DNA of 18,988 bases from an uncultured Lachnospiraceae bacterium. GTDB taxonomy: Bacteria > Bacillota > Clostridia > Lachnospirales > Lachnospiraceae. The stretch covers positions 1 to 18,988 of the forward strand of contig CAKRLN010000010.1 in NCBI GenBank assembly GCA_934359535.1. The letters run 5' to 3'. The translations under genes and the position numbers were made by a program. Positions 7,968-13,739 of the stretch are shown piece by piece. A model generated the notes under the pieces. That model did no database searches. It saw only the letters and a list, made by a program, of their open reading frames with translations, and was not told the DNA's origin. Positions within the stretch are counted from its first letter, which is position 1. Each line of letters begins with the position of its first letter.

Positions 7968-9356
7968 ATGGAAAAGACCATGGACAAAATCGTACAGGTA
8001 GCAAAAGCAAGAGGATTTGTATATCCGGGCTCAGAAATTTACGGAGGCCTTGCAAACACATGGGATTATGGAAATCTTGGTGTAGAGCTGAAAAACAATG
8101 TAAAAAGAGCGTGGTGGCAGAAATTTATTCAGGAGAGCCCATATAATGTTGGTGTGGACTGCGCAATCTTAATGAATCCGCAGACCTGGGTTGCTTCGGG
8201 TCACCTTGGCGGCTTTTCCGATCCTCTGATGGATTGTAAGGAATGTCATGAGCGCTTCCGTGCAGATAAGCTGATTGAGGAATTTGCACAGGAGAATGGA
8301 ATTGAGATCGATGGTTCTGTCGATGGATGGACGAATGAGCAGATGCTTGCATTTATTGAGGAGCATCAGGTTCCATGTCCAAGCTGTGGAAAACACAACT
8401 TTACCGATATCCGTCAGTTCAACCTGATGTTTAAGACCTTCCAGGGTGTAACAGAGGATGCAAAGAATACGGTATATTTAAGACCTGAGACCGCACAGGG
8501 TATTTTTGTCAACTTCAAGAATGTACAAAGAACATCAAGAAAGAAGATTCCATTCGGTATTGGACAGATCGGAAAATCCTTCCGTAATGAGATCACACCA
8601 GGTAACTTTACCTTCCGTACAAGAGAATTCGAGCAGATGGAATTAGAGTTCTTCTGTGAGCCTGGAACCGATATGGAATGGTTCCAGTACTGGAGAGCAT
8701 TCTGCCGTGACTGGTTACTTTCACTTGGAATCAAAGAGGATGAGATGAGACTGCGTGACCATTCCGCAGAGGAGTTGGTATTCTACTCCAAAGGAACAAC
8801 CGATATTGAATTCTTATTCCCATTTGGATGGGGTGAGTTATGGGGCATTGCAGACCGTACCGATTATGACCTGACACAGCATCAGAACGTATCTGGACAG
8901 GATCTTACTTATTTTGATGATGCAAAGGGCGAGAAATACATTCCATATGTGATTGAGCCATCACTTGGAGCTGACCGTGTCGTACTCGCATTCCTTTGCT
9001 CAGCATATGATGAGGAAGAGTTAGAGGGTGGAGATGTAAGAACGGTATTCCATTTCCATCCAGCACTTGCACCAGTTAAGGTTGGTGTACTTCCATTATC
9101 TAAGAAGTTAAACGAGGGTGCTGAGAAGGTATATGCACAGCTCGCTAAGAAATACAATTGTGAGTTTGATGACAGAGGAACAATCGGAAAACGTTACCGC
9201 CGTCAGGACGAGATCGGAACACCATTCTGTGTAACCTATGACTTTGATTCTGAGGAAGATGGTGCAGTTACGGTACGTGACCGCGATACCATGCAGCAGG
9301 AGCGTGTAAAGATCGCAGATCTGGATGCTTATTTTGCTGAAAAATTCACGTTCTAA
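7968..9356 (+). CDS. glyQS: Glycyl-tRNA synthetase, single-chain (alpha2) type
   Basis: A class II synthetase that charges tRNA-Gly with glycine. The 462 residues match the homodimeric bacterial/archaeal-type enzyme, not the alpha2beta2 GlyQ/GlyS form. [17 protein letters not shown] (19-35) is the N-terminal signature. A Cys4 zinc-like site is formed by Cys90/Cys93 and Cys137/Cys140. RPETAQGIF (172-180), motif 2 [19 protein letters not shown] (205-223), and motif 3 [14 protein letters not shown] are all intact. The C-terminal ~100 residues form the anticodon-binding domain. GAGAGGA at 7954-7960 lies 7 nt before ATG 7968. No T-box leader fits in the 61-nt gap after the lipoprotein gene. A TTTACA (7871-7876) and TATACA (7896-7901) inside the preceding gene's end could be its promoter, but their spacing is 19 nt. 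It ends at the terminator 9401-9441. Confidence 0.97.
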   Translation: MEKTMDKIVQVAKARGFVYPGSEIYGGLANTWDYGNLGVELKNNVKRAWWQKFIQESPYNVGVDCAILMNPQTWVASGHLGGFSDPLMDCKECHERFRADKLIEEFAQENGIEIDGSVDGWTNEQMLAFIEEHQVPCPSCGKHNFTDIRQFNLMFKTFQGVTEDAKNTVYLRPETAQGIFVNFKNVQRTSRKKIPFGIGQIGKSFRNEITPGNFTFRTREFEQMELEFFCEPGTDMEWFQYWRAFCRDWLLSLGIKEDEMRLRDHSAEELVFYSKGTTDIEFLFPFGWGELWGIADRTDYDLTQHQNVSGQDLTYFDDAKGEKYIPYVIEPSLGADRVVLAFLCSAYDEEELEGGDVRTVFHFHPALAPVKVGVLPLSKKLNEGAEKVYAQLAKKYNCEFDDRGTIGKRYRRQDEIGTPFCVTYDFDSEEDGAVTVRDRDTMQQERVKIADLDAYFAEKFTF

Positions 9357-9368
9357 GGAAAAGGAAAA

Positions 9369-9392
9369 CTGTCTGCTACAATCAGCAGGCAG
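9369..9392 (+). repeat. Hairpin upstream of the glyQS terminator, with a TGC-TACAAT box
   Basis: A 9-bp stem (9369-9377 with 9384-9392, one G-T wobble) with loop ACAATC. It has no T-run on this strand and is followed by TAAAAAAG. Its 5' arm and loop contain an extended -10-like TGC-TACAAT (9374-9382) without a good -35. It could protect the glyQS mRNA 3' end or mark a weak promoter for the next operon. Confidence 0.45.
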
Positions 9393-9400
9393 TAAAAAAG

Positions 9401-9441
9401 AGCATGCATCACAGGTAATGTCGGTGATGTGTGCTTTTTTT
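9401..9441 (+). terminator. Rho-independent terminator after glyQS, just before the tetrapyrrole operon
   Basis: A 12-bp stem pairs 9401-9412 with 9424-9435 (two wobbles), with an 11-nt loop and a T-run 9435-9441. Only 28 nt separate the T-run from the next start codon (9470), and that gap holds just the ribosome binding site, so no full promoter fits downstream of it. Confidence 0.88.
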
Positions 9442-9469
9442 CGATACGTTTATACAGGAGAGAAAACAG

Positions 9470-10120
9470 ATGGCATATTTCCCAATGTTTATCGATTTAA
9501 ACGGACAGAGCTGTCTCATCGTAGGAGGCGGGAAGGTAGCACTTCGAAAGGTGTTGGTGCTTCTTGATTTTGGTGCAGAGATTACGGTGGTGGCACCGGC
9601 TGTTACAGAGGAAATCCGGGCGCTGGAAGCGGATTTTTCTGATAGGCTTACAATTGTTCCAAGAGCATTTGCCAAAACCGATATCGAGGGACAGACGCTT
9701 GTTATTGCGGCAACGGATGATGCAGAATTTAACCATGAGATTGCCAGGCTGTGCCGGGAACATAAGATTCCGGTCAATGCAGTCGATCAGATCGAGGATT
9801 GCAGCTTTATTTTCCCGTCCTATGTGAAAAAGAATGAGCTTGTGGCGGCTTTTTCAAGTGCTGGGAACAGCCCGGTTATGACGCAGTATTTAAAGGAACG
9901 CATGTCTGGGATCATGACGGACGAGCTAGGAGCATTAACAGGACTGCTTGGAAGCATCCGGGATGAGGTTAAGGCAAAAGTCTCCACGGAAGCAAAAAGA
10001 AAGCAGGTATACCGGGAGATTCTGTCACTTGGACTTTGTGAGAATCGGTTGCCGACGGATAAGGAGATCTCAGGAATCATTGCAAAATATAGGCAGTTGC
10101 GAAACTCACAGTTAAGCTGA
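9470..10120 (+). CDS. Precorrin-2 dehydrogenase / sirohydrochlorin ferrochelatase-type protein (CysG N-terminal/Met8/SirC-like)
   Basis: The enzyme oxidises precorrin-2 to sirohydrochlorin with NAD; members with a C-terminal region may also insert iron to give siroheme. This 216-residue protein matches the N-terminal half of CysG. It opens with FPMFIDLNG (4-12), then the nucleotide-binding GGGKVALRK (19-27) and FGAEITVVAP (34-43). NAVD (103-106) includes the conserved catalytic-type Asp106, and SSAGNSPV follows. AGGAGAG (9456-9462), 7 nt upstream, sets ATG 9470; an earlier in-frame GTG at 9431 lies inside the terminator hairpin and is rejected. It heads the tetrapyrrole operon. Whether it has chelatase activity cannot be read from the sequence. 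In Clostridium josui an equivalent gene in a similar cluster was named cysG-B. Confidence 0.9.
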   Translation: MAYFPMFIDLNGQSCLIVGGGKVALRKVLVLLDFGAEITVVAPAVTEEIRALEADFSDRLTIVPRAFAKTDIEGQTLVIAATDDAEFNHEIARLCREHKIPVNAVDQIEDCSFIFPSYVKKNELVAAFSSAGNSPVMTQYLKERMSGIMTDELGALTGLLGSIRDEVKAKVSTEAKRKQVYREILSLGLCENRLPTDKEISGIIAKYRQLRNSQLS

Positions 10121-10168
10121 ACAATAAAATATAGATAAAAGCGAGTTTCGCAAACACCGATAGCCTAT
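10089..10168. repeat. Long interrupted inverted repeat between the dehydrogenase gene and hemB
   Basis: An 11-bp perfect arm TTGCGAAACTC (10097-10107) pairs with GAGTTTCGCAA (10143-10153). An outer 6-bp pair, ATAGGC (10089-10094) with GCCTAT (10163-10168), extends the structure across an asymmetric internal loop. The apical loop is 35 nt and A-rich. The left arm lies in the last codons of the upstream gene, the right arm in the hemB leader. No T-run follows, so it is not a terminator. Confidence 0.6.
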
Positions 10169-10200
10169 TAATATAGAATGAGGAGAAAGAAGGAATACAT

Positions 10201-11181
10201 ATGGACCGTACAAGAAGACTTAGAATGAATGAAACACTGCGGAATATGATCCGCGAGGAGCATGTAAGAATTGACGAGCTGATCTACCCGATCTTTGTGA
10301 CCGCAGGAGAAAATATTGTTAATCCGGTGGAATCCATGCCGGGAATCTGCCAGTATTCGCTTGACCGGATTGGGGAGGAGCTTGACCGGATCTGGGAGGC
10401 TGGTATCCGTTCTATTTTAATTTTTGGAATTCCGGATCATAAGGATGAGGTTGGAAGCGGAGCCTACGATGCGCATGGGATTGTACCGGAGGCGATCCGT
10501 GTGATCAAGAAGAAATATCCAAAGCTATATGTGATTGCGGATGTCTGCCTTTGTGAGTATACATCACATGGACACTGTGGCCTGATCAAAGATGGTGAAA
10601 TTTTAAATGACGAGACACTTCCACTTCTTGCAAAATCCTCCGTGGAGTATGCAAAAGCCGGGGCAGATATGATCGCACCGAGTGATATGATGGATAAACG
10701 TGTAGCGGCGATCCGGGAAGCACTTGATTCCGAGGGCTTTATTAATACGCCGATCTTATCCTACAGTGCCAAATTTGCTTCCGGATATTATGGTCCATTC
10801 CGGGATGCAGCACATTCTGCACCGGGCTTTGGTGACCGCAAAACCTATCAGATGGATCCGGCGAATGGACAGGAGGCGCTAAGAGAGGTTGAAGAGGATA
10901 TCATAGAGGGAGCTGATATGATCATTGCGAAACCGGCAATGGCATATATGGATGTGATCAAAGAGATTTCACTGAATTATAACATTCCGATTGTTGCGTA
11001 TAATGTCAGTGGCGAGTATGCCATGGTAAAGGCGGCAGCGGCAAATGGCTGGATCGATGAGAAAAAGATCGTTATGGAAAATATGACAGGTTTAAAACGC
11101 GCCGGTGCGAAGGCGATTATAACCTATCATGCACTCGATGTAGCACGCTGGATCAGGGAGGATGAGCAGGATGGCAGATAG
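10201..11181 (+). CDS. hemB: Porphobilinogen synthase (5-aminolevulinate dehydratase)
   Basis: It condenses two 5-aminolevulinate molecules to porphobilinogen in the cytosol. The 326 residues equal the family length. RRLRMNETLRNMIRE (5-19) and LIYPIFVTAGE (27-37) are the N-terminal signatures. DVCLCEYTSHGHCG (114-127) carries the zinc-type Cys116, Cys118 and Cys126. The two Schiff-base lysines are Lys191 in YSAKFAS and Lys244 in IIAKPAMAY. AVKAAAANGW follows in slightly altered form (MVKAAAANGW) near the C-terminus. AAGGA lies shortly before ATG 10201, within a purine-rich leader. The 80-nt gap upstream holds half of the inverted repeat 10089-10168. hemL starts 11 nt before this gene's stop, so the two are translationally coupled. 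Confidence 0.98.
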   Translation: MDRTRRLRMNETLRNMIREEHVRIDELIYPIFVTAGENIVNPVESMPGICQYSLDRIGEELDRIWEAGIRSILIFGIPDHKDEVGSGAYDAHGIVPEAIRVIKKKYPKLYVIADVCLCEYTSHGHCGLIKDGEILNDETLPLLAKSSVEYAKAGADMIAPSDMMDKRVAAIREALDSEGFINTPILSYSAKFASGYYGPFRDAAHSAPGFGDRKTYQMDPANGQEALREVEEDIIEGADMIIAKPAMAYMDVIKEISLNYNIPIVAYNVSGEYAMVKAAAANGWIDEKKIVMENMTGLKRAGAKAIITYHALDVARWIREDEQDGR

Positions 11182-12463
11182 AGATACGAAGTCGAAAATG
11201 TATTTTGGAGCGGCAAAGCTGCGTATTCCGGGTGGTGTGAACAGCCCGGTACGCGCGTTTGGCGCAGTTGGACGCACACCGCGGTTTATGGAATCCGCAA
11301 AGGGAGATAAGATTACAGATGTAGACGGTAATGAAATGATCGATTATGTCTGCTCCTGGGGTCCTGGAATTTTAGGACATGCCGATCCGCGTGTCATCGA
11401 AAAGGTGAAGGAAGCCTGTGATATGGGGCTGACCTTTGGCGCACCGACACCGCGTGAGGTAGAGATTGCAGAGCTCATTGCAGAGCTTATTCCATCGATG
11501 GAGGTGAGCCGTCTTGTAAGCTCCGGAACAGAGGCGGTCATGAGTGCAATCCGCTGTGCAAGAGGCTTTACTGGGCGCGATAAAATCATAAAATTTAAGG
11601 GGTGTTACCATGGGCATTCCGACGGACTTTTAGTAAAGGCAGGATCTGCAGCACTTACAACCTCGGTTCCGGACAGCGCGGGAGTTCCGGCAGATTATAC
11701 GAAGCATACACTTGTTGCAGCCTACAACGATAAAGAATCGGTTAAAGAGCTGTTTCGTGCAAATCCGGATGAGATTGCAGCAGTGATTGTGGAACCGGTT
11801 GCAGCAAATATGGGAGTTGTGCTTCCAGAAGCAGATTTTCTTCCATTTTTACGTGAAATAACAAAGCAGTATGGTGCACTTCTTATTTTTGATGAGGTCA
11901 TTACAGGCTTTCGTCTGTCTCTTGGCGGAGCGCAGCAGTATTATGGTGTAACACCGGATCTTACCACGCTTGGAAAGATTGTCGGAGGCGGTATGCCGGT
12001 AGGGGCTTATGGTGGAAGAGAGGATATTATGCGTATGATCTCACCGGATGGTCCGGTGTATCAGGCTGGGACACTTTCCGGAAATCCAATTGCGACGGCA
12101 GCAGGTATCGAGACATTAAAGATATTAAAAGCAGATCCGGGCATATATGAGAGGCTTGAGGAGAAAACAAGACGAATCGCAGATGCAGTGCGGGCTGTAG
12201 CAGGAGAGCGGGTGTCTGTCAATCAGGTGGGCTCTCTTATGAGCATCTTTTTTACACCGGGCGGTGTGAAAAATTATGAGGATGCAGTGCGTTCAGATCT
12301 GACGGCTTATGCAGATTATTTTGGCTATATGTTAGACCATGATATTTATATGGCACCATCCCAGTTTGAGGCAATGTTTGTTTCGGATGCACATAACGAT
12401 GAGGATATTGTCCATACGTGCAGGGTGCTTCAGGATTATTTTGAGTCAGAGCAGATCTCATAG
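11171..12463 (+). CDS. hemL: Glutamate-1-semialdehyde 2,1-aminomutase
   Basis: A PLP enzyme that converts glutamate-1-semialdehyde to 5-aminolevulinate, the second step of the C5 route. The 430 residues match the family. PGGVNSPVRAF (20-30), LVSSGTEAVMSAIR (115-128), YHGHSDGLLVKAGS (146-159), DEVITGFR (241-248) and the PLP lysine Lys269 in TTLGKIVGGGMPVGAYGG are all present. I chose ATG 11171 because AGGGAGG (11155-11161) is 9 nt upstream; the in-frame ATG at 11162 touches that site with no spacing. The start overlaps the end of hemB by 11 nt. Fold-type I aminotransferases are related, but the GGVNSPVRAF motif is specific for HemL. Confidence 0.97.
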   Translation: MADRDTKSKMYFGAAKLRIPGGVNSPVRAFGAVGRTPRFMESAKGDKITDVDGNEMIDYVCSWGPGILGHADPRVIEKVKEACDMGLTFGAPTPREVEIAELIAELIPSMEVSRLVSSGTEAVMSAIRCARGFTGRDKIIKFKGCYHGHSDGLLVKAGSAALTTSVPDSAGVPADYTKHTLVAAYNDKESVKELFRANPDEIAAVIVEPVAANMGVVLPEADFLPFLREITKQYGALLIFDEVITGFRLSLGGAQQYYGVTPDLTTLGKIVGGGMPVGAYGGREDIMRMISPDGPVYQAGTLSGNPIATAAGIETLKILKADPGIYERLEEKTRRIADAVRAVAGERVSVNQVGSLMSIFFTPGGVKNYEDAVRSDLTAYADYFGYMLDHDIYMAPSQFEAMFVSDAHNDEDIVHTCRVLQDYFESEQIS

Positions 12464-12489
12464 GAGTATCATACATCAGGAGGAAATCC

Positions 12490-13716
12490 ATGCGATTTGG
12501 ATACATAGGAATTAATTATAAAAATGCCCCGCTTGACATCCGGGATAAAACAGCATTTACGGATGTTGGAAAGCTTGAGTTTTTTCAGAAGGCGGAAGCC
12601 TTGGGCATTACACAGTGTATGATTCTTTCAACCTGCAACCGGAGTGAGGTTTTTTCTTTTTATCAGACAATGGAACAGAAAAATGCGATCAGACAGCTGT
12701 ATCTGCAAAGCTTTCCGGATACGCAGATTGAGGGGCTGCTTCTTACACTTGATGAAGAAGAAGCGATAGAATATCTGTTTCGTATTGCGGCTGGCTTAGA
12801 GTCACTTGTGCTTGGAGAGGATCAGATACTCGGGCAGGTGAAGGATGCGCTTGATTTTTCCAAAGCGATGGGTTACAGCAAAAAAGAGCTGAATAAGGTC
12901 GTAAGAGATGCCATAACCTGCGCAAAAAAGATAAAAACAGAGCTTCGGATCAGCGAAAAGCCGCTTTCGGTCAGTTATGTCGGGATCAAGGAGCTGGAAC
13001 GTTTCTGCGGGATTTCCGGGAAAAGGGTTCTTGTGATCGGAAGCGGGAAAACGGCAGCATTGGCACTGACTTATATTTATGAATATGGTGCCGGAAGTGT
13101 GCTTGCATGCAGCAGAACATTTTCCCATGCGAAGAATCTGAAGCAGGATTTTCCGGATCTTGGAATTGTCCCGTATGAGGACCGTTATGAGGCAATGGAG
13201 TCCTGTGACATTGTGATTTCTGCGACAGCTTCTCCGCATGTCATTGTGAAAAAGGAACATTTTCACTGTACGCATCCGGTAACCTTTCTGGATCTTGCAG
13301 CACCGAGGGATATCGATACGGCACTTGGGGAGCTTACAGATGTACAGATTTTTAATCTGGATTCGCTCTATGAGATTGTGGAGGCAAACCAGAAAGAGCG
13401 TATGCGGCTGACAGAGATCAGCAGGGGATGGATCAAAGAAGCTGTGCAGGAGACAAAGGAGTGGCTTTTAAGCAGCCGCATGGATCCGACAATCGAATCA
13501 CTCCAGCAGCGCTGTAATGAGATCGTGGAGGACAGCTATGCGTATTTAAACCGCAAGATTGAATTTTCCGCAAGAGAACAAAAAATCATAAAAAAGGTAT
13601 TAAATGCTTCACTTCACCGGCTTTTACGGGAGCCGATCCAGGAATTAAAGCAGCTTGATACCAGGGAAAAACAGGATGCATACGAAAAAGTTGTAAAGGA
13701 GCTTTTTCAGATTTAA
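12490..13716 (+). CDS. hemA: Glutamyl-tRNA reductase
   Basis: It reduces glutamyl-tRNA(Glu) with NADPH to glutamate-1-semialdehyde, the committed step of the C5 pathway, and hands the unstable product to HemL. The 408 residues are normal. STCNRSEV (47-54) holds the catalytic nucleophile Cys49. GLESLVLGEDQILGQVKDA (102-120) is the family signature. KRVLVIGSGKTA (178-189) is the NADPH Rossmann loop (commonly GAGKM in others), and FLDLAAPRDID lies at the expected later position. The C-terminal helices match the dimerisation domain. AGGAGG (12478-12483), 6 nt upstream, sets the start, 26 nt after hemL. The presence of hemA and hemL together shows that the organism makes 5-aminolevulinate from glutamate and not from glycine. 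Confidence 0.97.
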   Translation: MRFGYIGINYKNAPLDIRDKTAFTDVGKLEFFQKAEALGITQCMILSTCNRSEVFSFYQTMEQKNAIRQLYLQSFPDTQIEGLLLTLDEEEAIEYLFRIAAGLESLVLGEDQILGQVKDALDFSKAMGYSKKELNKVVRDAITCAKKIKTELRISEKPLSVSYVGIKELERFCGISGKRVLVIGSGKTAALALTYIYEYGAGSVLACSRTFSHAKNLKQDFPDLGIVPYEDRYEAMESCDIVISATASPHVIVKKEHFHCTHPVTFLDLAAPRDIDTALGELTDVQIFNLDSLYEIVEANQKERMRLTEISRGWIKEAVQETKEWLLSSRMDPTIESLQQRCNEIVEDSYAYLNRKIEFSAREQKIIKKVLNASLHRLLREPIQELKQLDTREKQDAYEKVVKELFQI

Positions 13717-13739
13717 GACCAGGGAGGAATCCGCATTAC

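Noticed and set aside
9431..9469. GTG start giving an N-terminal extension of the precorrin-2 dehydrogenase
   Set aside because: The extension is encoded by the 3' arm and T-run of the glyQS terminator. ATG 9470 has its own AGGAG and gives the family's normal N-terminus.
11162..11170. Upstream ATG for hemL
   Set aside because: It directly abuts AGGGAGG with no spacing; ATG 11171 has a 9-nt spacing.
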